Shown here piece after piece: positions 29,317 through 36,930 of a DNA stretch of 64,000 nt (the stretch's first letter is position 1; every line of letters begins with the position of its first letter). The position numbers were made by a program, and so were the translations under genes. Origin of the DNA: Thermodesulfobacterium thermophilum DSM 1276 (GTDB lineage Bacteria; Desulfobacterota; Thermodesulfobacteria; Thermodesulfobacteriales; Thermodesulfobacteriaceae); assembly GCF_000421605.1 (NCBI RefSeq), contig NZ_ATXI01000010.1, positions 22,278 through 86,277 on the forward strand. The letters run 5' to 3'. The notes beneath the pieces were generated by a model. It was given only the letters and a program-made list of their open reading frames with translations, had not been told where the DNA came from and did not search any database.

Positions 29317-29322
29317 TATAAT
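29317..29322 (+). promoter_or_regulatory. Candidate -10 element of the aroC promoter
   Basis: TATAAT at 29317-29322, with a weak TTGTTT 15 bases upstream (29296-29301), in the 70-base gap between divergent ispD and aroC. A start near 29329 would give a leader of about 25 bases with AAGGGG before the ATG. The -35 and spacing are poor. Confidence 0.35.
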
Positions 29323-29353
29323 AAACAAAAACAGAAAATAAAGGGGAAAAGAC

Positions 29354-30448
29354 ATGTCAGGAAATAGTTTTGGGGTTTTATTTAGGGTTACCACCTTTGG
29401 AGAATCCCATGGTAAGGCCCTGGGGGCGGTGGTAGAGGGATGTCCACCTGGTTTAACTCTGTCAGAGGAGTATATCCAGAAAGAGGTGGATAAAAGGCGG
29501 TCTAAGGAGTTTATCGGGCAAACCCCCCGTAAAGAAAAGGATCGGGTGGAAATTCTTTCTGGAGTTTTTGAAGGATATACGACAGGAACTCCGATAGGAA
29601 TTGTAGTATATAACACCGACGTTAAATCTTCTGCTTATCAAAATCTTAAAGAGGTATTTAGACCAGGCCATGCAGATTTTACCTATCATATGAAATACGG
29701 AGGTTTTAGAGACTACAGGGGGGGAGGAAGAAGTAGCGGAAGAGAAACGGTGGTGAGAGTAGCTGCCGGAGCTATAGCTAAAAGAGTGCTTGAAGAATAT
29801 GGAATTTCTGTGGTAGCCTATACCATAGCTCTTGGTGGGGTAGTTGCTGAAAAAAGAGACCTTGAGTTTATTTATCAAAATCATCTTTATTGCCCTGATG
29901 AGGAGGCCTATTTAAGGATGTGCCAAAAGATTGAAGAAGCTGTTAAAGAGGGAGACTCTTTAGGCGGTGTGGTAGAGGTTTTAGCCAGGGGAGTCCCTGC
30001 AGGACTTGGAGAGCCAGTTTTTGATAAACTTGAGGCTGATTTAGCTAAGGGTTTGATGAGTATAGGGGCGGTAAAAGGGGTAGAGGTGGGAACTGGTTTT
30101 AAGGCTGCTCAACTGAAAGGCTCTGAAAATAACGACCCTATCTCTTCTAAGGGATTTTTAAAAAACGATGCCGGAGGGATCTTAGGAGGGATTTCTTCAG
30201 GGCAAGATATAGTTTTAAGGGTTGCGGTAAAACCTATTCCCAGTATAAGAAAATCTCAAAAGACGATAAATCTCCAAAAAGAAGAGGTAGACCTTATCAT
30301 AGAAGGAAGACACGATGTTTCTGCCATACCAAGGATCGTTCCTGTGGTAGAGGCTATGGTGAGGATGGTTCTTGCAGACCATCTTTTAAGACAGTTAGCC
30401 TATCTTGCCTTTCAGCAAAGATTACGTTTCCCTAACTTTTGGGGTTAA
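29354..30448 (+). CDS. aroC: Chorismate synthase
   Basis: Last step of the shikimate pathway: converts EPSP to chorismate using reduced FMN. The 364 residues start with [27 protein letters not shown], family signature 1 (quoted here in part), and continue with [15 protein letters not shown], the [18 protein letters not shown] signature and [18 protein letters not shown]. Length and motifs are standard. AAGGGG sits 8 bases before the ATG. It is a single plus-strand gene among minus-strand neighbours; downstream it converges with PEP carboxylase. Confidence 0.97.
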   Translation: MSGNSFGVLFRVTTFGESHGKALGAVVEGCPPGLTLSEEYIQKEVDKRRSKEFIGQTPRKEKDRVEILSGVFEGYTTGTPIGIVVYNTDVKSSAYQNLKEVFRPGHADFTYHMKYGGFRDYRGGGRSSGRETVVRVAAGAIAKRVLEEYGISVVAYTIALGGVVAEKRDLEFIYQNHLYCPDEEAYLRMCQKIEEAVKEGDSLGGVVEVLARGVPAGLGEPVFDKLEADLAKGLMSIGAVKGVEVGTGFKAAQLKGSENNDPISSKGFLKNDAGGILGGISSGQDIVLRVAVKPIPSIRKSQKTINLQKEEVDLIIEGRHDVSAIPRIVPVVEAMVRMVLADHLLRQLAYLAFQQRLRFPNFWG

Positions 30449-30452
30449 AGGT

Positions 30453-30477
30453 TTTTTAGGTTGGTTTAGCCTAAAAA
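30453..30477. terminator. Possible bidirectional terminator between aroC and ppcA
   Basis: An 8-bp stem TTTTTAGG (30453-30460) / CCTAAAAA (30470-30477) with a 9-base loop lies between convergent aroC and the PEP carboxylase gene and includes the latter's stop. It is AT-rich and therefore weak. Confidence 0.3.
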
Positions 30478-31947
30478 TTTACGCAGGTAACCTGCTTCTA
30501 CTATCAAGCTGGTGGCTTGAGAAGAAAGTCCTTTTTTAAGGTTTTTAAGCAGGGTAGAAGTTACTTCTTTATGTTCCTCGTTTGGCTCATAGTTAAGATT
30601 TAAGGTGTTTAGAAGGTTTAGGGTTTTGATAAGTTTGTTTTTGACCTCTTCCGGCATAAGGTCTAAACATTTGGGATTAAAATATTGTAGAGATTTAGAA
30701 AAGTCAAACTCTAAGTTATGGTAGTAGTTTTTAAGTTCATGTAACTCTTCTTTGGTTAAAGCGTTTAACCCAAAGATTTCAGGGGGAAGACCTATAGAAT
30801 AACAGGCAGCACAAAAGCTTATGACCCTTGGGAGCACTATCCCATGGAGGCTTCTTGAGTAACCAAAAAGGCCGATGTGTAGTTTTCTCATCCTTCTTCT
30901 CGGCACAAATTTAGCTAATTCGTTTATCGCAGGAGCAATCGGGGCGATGGTAGCTTTATACTCTTCGGAAACTTTTTGGATTATTCCTTGACAAAATTCA
31001 AAGTCTACGTCTGAGATAGGATGTCTGATAAAAGTTTTTACTTTTTTGACCCCTGCAATCACATCCTCTACCGGAAAGTCATATTTAAAGGCAGACTGAA
31101 CGGTAAAGGTTTCTACCGAAGAATACTCAGAAAGAACCTTTTCTACGGTGTAAGGGGAAAAGTTTCCTCTAAAAACAGGAGTTCCTACCCCTAAAATAGG
31201 ATAAACCTCTATGTCATGCTTTAAGGCAAAATTTTCTAATTTTTTTAAAGCAACTTTAACCCCTAAAACAGCACTTATAAGCCCATAGTTTAACGCTGGG
31301 TCAGATCGAGCTAAAAACACCCGAAGATAAGGTAAATTTTTGTTTTGAACATACTCTTCTAAGATTTGATCTATGTTGAAAAAGGATTCGATGTTTTCAA
31401 AAAGTGGAATAACGTTGATACTTTCAGGTAAAAAATCACCTACCCATTCAGCTACCGTGATGTCTCCTGGGTAAATAGGTTGATGTTGGAGACCAGCGAT
31501 AAAGTTTTTGTAGTAATAATAAACCCGGTTAAGTTCCTTGGCTGAGGTGGTCATCGGAAGGATTACCTCAAAAATCGGAGGAGGATGGTCCTTTAAAAAG
31601 ATACGGGCTGCATCCATAGACCGAGGTATACTTTCTAAGGCCTCAACTAGGATTTTTGCCTCATCCTTTTCCACAGTAGGGTTAGGGATTCTAAGGGTGA
31701 TAAAACAGTCTTTGCCTAAAAGATGCTTTTTAAAAAAATTAGGATATTTACTATAAAGCTTTTTGACCACAAAGTCGTCTACCTCTTTGCCTTCACTGTC
31801 CCACATCTGTTCGTCGCAACCTAAATGAGAAAAGGCATAATAGGCCTCTTGGATCTCGTCTTCACCTGACATGTCAGGATGCTCTGCAAAAAAAGGCATG
31901 GAAACGTTGTCTGGATGTTGAGTAGACATCACCCTTGGAATCCTCAT
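30466..31947 (-). CDS. ppcA: Archaeal-type phosphoenolpyruvate carboxylase
   Basis: Fixes bicarbonate onto phosphoenolpyruvate to form oxaloacetate. At 493 residues it is about half the size of the common bacterial enzyme and matches the archaeal-type family (PpcA). Visible blocks are the N-terminal RVMSTQHPDNVSMPFF, the EIQEAYYAFSHLGCDEQMWDSEGKEV segment (in parts), a VILPMTTSA catalytic-type stretch, and FGYSRSLHGIVLPRVISF near the C-terminus. The ATG at 31947 follows GAGG by 5 bases; a GTG two codons earlier is an alternative. It is in the same direction as, and 39 bases behind, the DUF4911 gene. Confidence 0.92.
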   Translation of the reverse strand: MRIPRVMSTQHPDNVSMPFFAEHPDMSGEDEIQEAYYAFSHLGCDEQMWDSEGKEVDDFVVKKLYSKYPNFFKKHLLGKDCFITLRIPNPTVEKDEAKILVEALESIPRSMDAARIFLKDHPPPIFEVILPMTTSAKELNRVYYYYKNFIAGLQHQPIYPGDITVAEWVGDFLPESINVIPLFENIESFFNIDQILEEYVQNKNLPYLRVFLARSDPALNYGLISAVLGVKVALKKLENFALKHDIEVYPILGVGTPVFRGNFSPYTVEKVLSEYSSVETFTVQSAFKYDFPVEDVIAGVKKVKTFIRHPISDVDFEFCQGIIQKVSEEYKATIAPIAPAINELAKFVPRRRMRKLHIGLFGYSRSLHGIVLPRVISFCAACYSIGLPPEIFGLNALTKEELHELKNYYHNLEFDFSKSLQYFNPKCLDLMPEEVKNKLIKTLNLLNTLNLNYEPNEEHKEVTSTLLKNLKKGLSSQATSLIVEAGYLRKFLG

Positions 31948-31986
31948 AACCACCTCTATAATAAAAAGTTTTTTTGAGGTTTCCGT

Positions 31987-32217
31987 TTAGTTAAAACTAA
32001 CAGATGTTTTTAGTATTTCAAGCTCAATTTTCTCTTTAAGATGTTCCAGTAAATCGTTTACAAAAACAAGGTTGTTAGGGTGAAAATAGATTTTAGTCAA
32101 ACCAGATTTAGGATCTAAGATGGTTAGACTTGAGAGATGGTCGTAGCCTTCAAGGATGAACTTGAAAAAGGCAATCTGAGAAGGATTAACCTTAACCAGA
32201 AACCACGCACTACACAT
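31987..32217 (-). CDS. DUF4911-type small protein
   Basis: A 76-residue cytoplasmic protein with the pattern FKFILEGYDHLSSLTILD, a strand pair, and a C-terminal helix of FVNDLLEHLKEKIELEIL. This fits DUF4911, a small family of unknown function common in anaerobic deltaproteobacteria. The ATG sits inside the T-run of the upstream cold-shock terminator and has no clear ribosome site, so the true start or mode of expression is uncertain. PEP carboxylase follows after 39 bases. Confidence 0.6.
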   Translation of the reverse strand: MCSAWFLVKVNPSQIAFFKFILEGYDHLSSLTILDPKSGLTKIYFHPNNLVFVNDLLEHLKEKIELEILKTSVSFN

Positions 32218-32222
32218 TTAGT

Positions 32223-32250
32223 AAAAAGAAGGGGGGGGAGACCCCCTTCT
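32223..32250 (-). terminator. Rho-independent terminator of the cold-shock gene
   Basis: A 9-bp stem AGAAGGGGG (32227-32235) / CCCCCTTCT (32242-32250) with a 6-base loop, followed on the minus strand by a T-run, lies 27 bases after the cold-shock gene stop. Confidence 0.88.
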
Positions 32251-32276
32251 GTGATTTTAAAAGTCAGAACTATGAT

Positions 32277-32513
32277 TTATTCGCTTTCAGGTGATCTTCC
32301 TGGATTGCCGCTGTTGACGACCTTTACCTTTGAAGCTTGCTCGCCTTTAGGACCTTGGACTACCTCAAACTCTACTACCTGTCCTTCTTTAAGGGTTTTA
32401 AATCCAGACATTTCTATGGCAGAGTAATGCACGAAAACATCTCCACCATCATCCTTGGAAATGAAACCATACCCCTTCTTCTCATCAAACCACTTAACCT
32501 TACCTCTAAACAT
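32277..32513 (-). CDS. Cold-shock-domain nucleic-acid chaperone
   Basis: Small single-domain RNA/DNA-binding protein (78 residues) that loosens RNA structure. The OB-fold motifs are clear: RNP1 in KGYGFISKD and RNP2 in DVFVHYSAI, with the usual KWFDEKKG start and [10 protein letters not shown] end. The C-terminal tail ([12 protein letters not shown]) is a little longer than in CspA. A strong AAAGGAGG lies 10-12 bases before the ATG. The leader upstream is AT-rich; the divergent MFS gene begins 228 bases away. It has its own terminator, so it is probably a one-gene unit. Confidence 0.95.
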   Translation of the reverse strand: MFRGKVKWFDEKKGYGFISKDDGGDVFVHYSAIEMSGFKTLKEGQVVEFEVVQGPKGEQASKVKVVNSGNPGRSPESE

Positions 32514-32741
32514 GTTACTAAAACCTCCTTTAAGTTTTTCTATTAACCATACTTAACCTCAAAAAAAATATTTGTAAAGGGGTAAATTTTAAAATTTTAA
32601 AAATTTTTAAAAATAGTTTAAAACTGAGGGTTTGTGTGGGATTGAGAAAAAGGTTGTCGTTTGATGAGTCTGAGAGGTATTTTTTTAGATTTGTTTAAAC
32701 AGATTGCTATTTAAAAAAATAAAGCTAAAATTTTAAAATAA

Positions 32742-33980
32742 ATGGAAATTGGTATAAGGAACTTTTTGGCTTTTTTAGACTTTTCTGAAAATCCGATTAA
32801 GATTAAAAATTTCAGATATTTTATTTTAGGACACTTTATTTCTTTTACCGGTTCTTGGACTTATAACACTGCTATTGTTTGGCTGGTTTATGAGCTAACC
32901 CGGTCTTCTTTTTATTTAGGTATCTTTAGTTTGTTTAACTCTTTACCTACCTTTGTTTTTAGTTTTTTGGCAGGATTAATCATAGACCGATTTGACCGAA
33001 AAAAACTTTTAACCTGGGTGGTGTTTTTAGGGATTTTGCCTTCAGTTTTGTTGGGTTTCATTACTCAAGAGGGAAGGTTAAGTTTTTGGCTGGTAGTGTT
33101 GATAAACATGTTGGCTGTTAGTCTTGCTTCGGTGGATACCCCTTTGAGACAGGTGTTTATCAGCGAAATAGTTCCGTCAAACTACCTTACCAAAGCTATA
33201 TCCTTCCAGGCTCTTTCTTTTAATACAGCTCGGATGGTTGGTCCTTTTTTAGCAGGTCTTATCATTACCTACGGACAGCTTTATCAATGTTTTTATTTTA
33301 ATGCCCTTTCTTATCTACCTTTTTTGCTCTTTCTTTTATTTTTTATCAAATATCAAAAATTCTATCAGATAGACCTTGACAACAGAAAAAATTTTATAGA
33401 GGCGTCTAAAGAGGTTTTTGATTTATTTAGAAAACAACAAGCACTACCTGCTGTTATAGGCATGGTTTTTAGTTTTACCTTTTTTGGTGCCTCTATTCTT
33501 ATTCTATTTCCAATAATCGTTGATAAATTCTTTGGAGGGGGTGGAAAAGAGTTTGGGCAACTTTCCTCTATGGTAGGTATAGGTGCAATCCTTGGGTCGG
33601 TTTATATAATTTTAGGAAAGGTAAAAAACAAGCTTTCTAAACTTTGGTCTTCTACCTGCATTTTTGCCTTAGGGGCTTTAGGGTTGGTGTGGTCTAAAAT
33701 TTGGTGGTTGGCTCTTTTTTGTTGTCTACTTTTAGGTTTTTCTTTTACTAATTTTTATCCGATAGCTAACTCATACCTTCAAGAAAATACCCCTACAGAA
33801 ATAAGAGGTAGGGTGATTAGTTTTTTTACCTTTTCCTTTTTAGGAGTGCATCCCTTAGGTAGTTTTTTAGCAGGGGTTCTTGCAGAAAAAGTAGGTTTAG
33901 GTTGGCTGGTAAGTTTTTATGTATTAAGTTTAGTTTTGGTAAATTTTTTTCTTTTAAATATTGCTAAACTAAAAAAATAG
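32742..33980 (+). CDS. Major facilitator superfamily transporter (EntS-like exporter group)
   Basis: A 412-residue inner-membrane protein with about 12 helices in two halves. The loop between helices 2 and 3 has AGLIIDRFDRKKLL, the MFS motif A (GxxxDRxxRK form); the matching loop in the second half is less conserved, and ENTPTEIRGRVISF precedes helix 10. The overall look is of the MFS_3/EntS group, which exports siderophores or drugs; substrate is not predictable. The start ATG has no evident ribosome site and follows an A/T-rich leader. It stands divergent from the cold-shock gene and 43 bases ahead of the hybrid kinase. Confidence 0.85.
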   Translation: MEIGIRNFLAFLDFSENPIKIKNFRYFILGHFISFTGSWTYNTAIVWLVYELTRSSFYLGIFSLFNSLPTFVFSFLAGLIIDRFDRKKLLTWVVFLGILPSVLLGFITQEGRLSFWLVVLINMLAVSLASVDTPLRQVFISEIVPSNYLTKAISFQALSFNTARMVGPFLAGLIITYGQLYQCFYFNALSYLPFLLFLLFFIKYQKFYQIDLDNRKNFIEASKEVFDLFRKQQALPAVIGMVFSFTFFGASILILFPIIVDKFFGGGGKEFGQLSSMVGIGAILGSVYIILGKVKNKLSKLWSSTCIFALGALGLVWSKIWWLALFCCLLLGFSFTNFYPIANSYLQENTPTEIRGRVISFFTFSFLGVHPLGSFLAGVLAEKVGLGWLVSFYVLSLVLVNFFLLNIAKLKK

Positions 33981-34023
33981 TTTATTAATTTATTACACTT
34001 AATTTTTTAGAGAGGGTTTTAAA

Positions 34024-35469
34024 ATGGTAGATTTTGAGAAGATCATAAAAAACTTAAATTTTGCTGAGTGTGCTTTAGATTTAGGCTTGTATGTGATGGT
34101 TCTGGAACAGGATAAGGTGGTCTATTTAAATAAAGTGGCTGAAGAAAATTTAGGTTATCCTAAGGAAGAAATCGCAGGAAAAGGAATAGGGAGCTTGTTA
34201 GTTTCTTCTCCTAACTTTATGACAGAACTAAAAAAAGAACTTTTAAAAAAGCATAAACAAAAGACGATGGTTAAGTTTTTAACCAGACAGGGGAAGGTTG
34301 TTACTTTGGAGGCTTTATTTTACAAGGTAGAGTTGACCCCACAGGAAACCCTCATTTTGATGGTAGGGAAAGACACCGAAGAGTTGATAGAATTAAGAGC
34401 CAAGATAGAAGAGTTGGAAAAAAATCAACGGTTTTCCGAGTTTTTAAGAAGCTTAGTCCATGATTTTAACAACATTCTGCAAAATACCCTTAAGTACTTA
34501 AAAAACATAGAGGAAAACGTAGACAAACCAGAAGAGGTTAAAAGGTATAAGTTTTTGGCAGAAAAAACCTTAAAATCTTGGATTGACCTTAACCGTTTGC
34601 TTATAGATTATACCAAAGGAATAAGAGATGTCCTTTCTTCCCAGTTAGAAATAGTTTCTTTTTTAAAAAACAATTTAGATATTTTTCAGATCATTGCCGG
34701 ACCTAAAATTCAGATACAGCTCTCTTTAGGGTCTTTAGTAAACGTTTTTGTCCCAGGAGAAGAAACCTTTTGGAGGTATATCTTTTTAAATTTTATAAGC
34801 AATGCTAAGGATGCCATCGAAGACGAAGGAGAGATAGAAATAGCACTATCTTTAAAAACCCTTGAAAAGAAATACTTGATAATCAAGATAAAAGATAACG
34901 GATGTGGTATACCTGAAGAAAACTTAGAAAAAATTTTTATGCCCTTTTTTACTACCAGAAAGGAAAGCAGTGGCTTAGGCCTATTTTTGGTAAAAAATCA
35001 TATCACAAGTTTGGGGGGAAATTTAGAGGTAGAAAGCAAGGTTAACGTAGGCACAACCTTTAAGATTTGGGTCCCTGCGCTGGGTGTGACCTTATTAAGC
35101 CCGTTGAAAAAATCGGAGATCAAAAAACTTAAAATCATCCTTCTGGAAGACGAACCAGAAATTTTAACAAGTATGCAAGAAATATTGGAAGGAGAAGGTC
35201 ATCAAGTTTGGGCTTTTTCTAACTATGAAGAATTAGAAAAAAACCTTGATAAAATTTCTTCTCCAGACCTTCTTATTACCGACTATCATATGCCAGGAAT
35301 AAAAGGGTTTGAAGTCTACCAGAATTTAAAACAAAAATTTCCAGACCTAAAGGTTTTGTTTTTGACAGGAGATTTGTTGTCTCTGGCAGAACTTCCCAGT
35401 TTTAAACTGCTTTTAAAACCCTTTACTGTAGAACAACTCTTGGCTAAGATTGAAGAAGTTATGCTATGA
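34024..35469 (+). CDS. Hybrid sensor histidine kinase with PAS and receiver domains
   Basis: A cytoplasmic 481-residue hybrid kinase. An N-terminal PAS domain (about residues 12-115; YLNKVAEENLGYPKEEIAG) is followed by a short coiled coil, an H-box LVHDFNNILQN of the type where His is followed by Asp-Phe-Asn-Asn (about 145), an ATPase domain with NFISNAKDAIEDEG, DNGCGIP and SSGLGLFLVKNH, and a C-terminal receiver (about 363-480) with acidic EDEP, phosphoacceptor Asp in LLITDYHMPG and KPF. No output domain, so the signal is presumably relayed on. AGAGAGGG lies ahead of the ATG. The 3' end overlaps the Xer recombinase gene by 4 bases. Confidence 0.9.
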   Translation: MVDFEKIIKNLNFAECALDLGLYVMVLEQDKVVYLNKVAEENLGYPKEEIAGKGIGSLLVSSPNFMTELKKELLKKHKQKTMVKFLTRQGKVVTLEALFYKVELTPQETLILMVGKDTEELIELRAKIEELEKNQRFSEFLRSLVHDFNNILQNTLKYLKNIEENVDKPEEVKRYKFLAEKTLKSWIDLNRLLIDYTKGIRDVLSSQLEIVSFLKNNLDIFQIIAGPKIQIQLSLGSLVNVFVPGEETFWRYIFLNFISNAKDAIEDEGEIEIALSLKTLEKKYLIIKIKDNGCGIPEENLEKIFMPFFTTRKESSGLGLFLVKNHITSLGGNLEVESKVNVGTTFKIWVPALGVTLLSPLKKSEIKKLKIILLEDEPEILTSMQEILEGEGHQVWAFSNYEELEKNLDKISSPDLLITDYHMPGIKGFEVYQNLKQKFPDLKVLFLTGDLLSLAELPSFKLLLKPFTVEQLLAKIEEVML

Positions 35470-36362
35470 ACCGATGGTTAGAGGAGTTTTTAAAATATTT
35501 AGAAGTAGAGAAAAACTATTCACCTCAGACTTTAAAGGCCTATAAAAAGGATTTAGAAGATTTTTTAAATCATTACCAGGCTTTAAACATAAAAGATTTT
35601 AAACATTTACAGCCTTTTCATCTAAGGCTTTATCTTGCGCACCTTAAAAAAACTAAAAAAGAACCTACTACCATCGCAAGGAAGGTAAGTGCTTTGAGAA
35701 GCTTTTTTAGGTTTCTTTCCAAAAAAAAGGTCATACCTAAAAACTTAATCCATTATCTCTCAACCCCTCGGGTCTTAAAAAAATTCCCTCGTGTTCCTAC
35801 CGAAGAAGAACTGAACCAGATGATAGAACAGGTAAAAGAGGATAACTTTCTTGGGCTTAGAAACAGAACGATTTTAGAACTTGGTTATGGCTGTGGTTTA
35901 AGGGTAGGGGAGCTTACCAATCTAACACTGAACCAGCTAAACCTGCAACTTAGGTTTTTAAGGGTCATAGGGAAGGGGAATAAAGAAAGGATGATCCCCT
36001 TTGGCAAGAAGGCACAACAGCTGTTAGAAAGATATCTGAGAGAAAGAGAAAAAGTACTTTTAAACTTAGGAAAAAATCATGAGTTTGTGTTTATCAACTC
36101 AAAGGGAGACAAGTTAACCGACCGAGGGGTTAGATACATACTTAAGACCTTAGGAAAAAGTTATGGAATAGAATACCTTCATCCTCATACTTTAAGACAT
36201 TCTTTTGCTACCCATCTTTTAAACTCAGGGGCTGATCTTAGGGCTATTCAGGAACTTTTGGGACATGCTTCCCTTCTTACCACAGAAAGATACACCAAGG
36301 TTAGTTATGAACATCTACTCAAAGTCTATCTTAAGTCCCATCCCCGGGCTAAAAAGGAATAA
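35466..36362 (+). CDS. XerC/XerD-family tyrosine recombinase
   Basis: Site-specific recombinase of 298 residues, the normal size for a chromosome-dimer-resolving Xer. The N-terminal SAM-like DNA-binding domain (about 1-90) precedes the catalytic domain with the full set of residues: Arg146 in GLRVGEL, Lys170, His241-x-x-Arg244 in HTLRHSFATHLL, His267 in LGHASLLTTERY and the nucleophile Tyr276. All are intact. It overlaps the kinase gene (ATGA). No neighbouring integrated element is seen, so a housekeeping role is more likely than phage integrase. C and D cannot be separated by eye. Confidence 0.9.
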   Translation: MNRWLEEFLKYLEVEKNYSPQTLKAYKKDLEDFLNHYQALNIKDFKHLQPFHLRLYLAHLKKTKKEPTTIARKVSALRSFFRFLSKKKVIPKNLIHYLSTPRVLKKFPRVPTEEELNQMIEQVKEDNFLGLRNRTILELGYGCGLRVGELTNLTLNQLNLQLRFLRVIGKGNKERMIPFGKKAQQLLERYLREREKVLLNLGKNHEFVFINSKGDKLTDRGVRYILKTLGKSYGIEYLHPHTLRHSFATHLLNSGADLRAIQELLGHASLLTTERYTKVSYEHLLKVYLKSHPRAKKE

Positions 36363-36380
36363 CCTGTAAAATCCATTTTC

Positions 36381-36419
36381 TTGATCTAAGTCAAAGAATT
36401 TTAAAAGATTTTTTATATT
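36381..36419 (+). promoter_or_regulatory. FNR/HcpR-type box and -10 of the nrfHA promoter
   Basis: TTGATCTAAGTCAA at 36381-36394 has two near-perfect inverted half sites (TTGAT, GTCAA) four bases apart, the pattern of the CRP/FNR family and close to the HcpR consensus TTGAC-N4-GTCAA. A TATATT at 36414-36419 lies downstream; the box centre would be about 39 bases before the start, near class II activator position. nrfH begins at 36463. Confidence 0.6.
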
Positions 36420-36462
36420 TAGAATTTTATAGGAAGATGCTTAAATCTTCTAAGGGGGCCTT

Positions 36463-36912
36463 ATGAAAAATAAGGTAGCTATAGGGGTAGTTTTCTTAGG
36501 GGTGGTTTTGTTTGTGGGTTTGTTAGGTATGCCTAAGCTTGTTGCCTATACCAGTAAAAATTCCTATTGCGCAAGTTGTCATGTGATGGAAGACCAAAGT
36601 CTATCTTTAAGAAAATCCGGGTTGCATAATCAACTTAATTGCATAGACTGCCATCTTCCTCATGACAATAAACTCAGACATTATTTTTGGAAAGGTGTTG
36701 ACGGAACTAAGGATTTGGTAAAGTTTCACCTAAATCTTATACCAGAGGAAATTACCCTATCTTCTCATGGTAAAGTTTTGGTTCAGGAAAATTGTATAAG
36801 GTGTCATCAAGATATGGTTTCTATGATAAACGTGAAAGACAGAAACTGCTGGGAATGTCATGTAAAGGTAAGACATAAATTGAGTAGCAGTTTAGAAGTT
36901 TTAGAAAAATAA
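36463..36912 (+). CDS. nrfH: NrfH-type tetrahaem quinol dehydrogenase subunit
   Basis: Membrane-anchored cytochrome c of the NapC/NrfH family that takes electrons from menaquinol and hands them to NrfA. 149 residues: a single N-terminal anchor (about 5-27) and four CxxCH haem sites at Cys36, Cys60, Cys111 and Cys129. The first is CASCHVM, which keeps the CxxCHxM pattern whose Met is an unusual haem ligand in NrfH. Spacing and size are normal. nrfA follows 18 bases later, the typical nrfHA order. The upstream FNR-type box suggests control by anaerobiosis or nitrogen oxides. Confidence 0.95.
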   Translation: MKNKVAIGVVFLGVVLFVGLLGMPKLVAYTSKNSYCASCHVMEDQSLSLRKSGLHNQLNCIDCHLPHDNKLRHYFWKGVDGTKDLVKFHLNLIPEEITLSSHGKVLVQENCIRCHQDMVSMINVKDRNCWECHVKVRHKLSSSLEVLEK

Positions 36913-36930
36913 AATATAAGGGGGGATAAG

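Noticed and set aside
29284..29616. Upstream extension of the ispD frame over aroC
   Set aside because: Residues are antisense to aroC and unlike any IspD; the ATG at 29283 gives the normal N-terminus.
35466..36362. Xer recombinase as a phage or element integrase
   Set aside because: Size and motifs fit a housekeeping Xer, and no att-like repeats, phage genes or composition shift lie around it.
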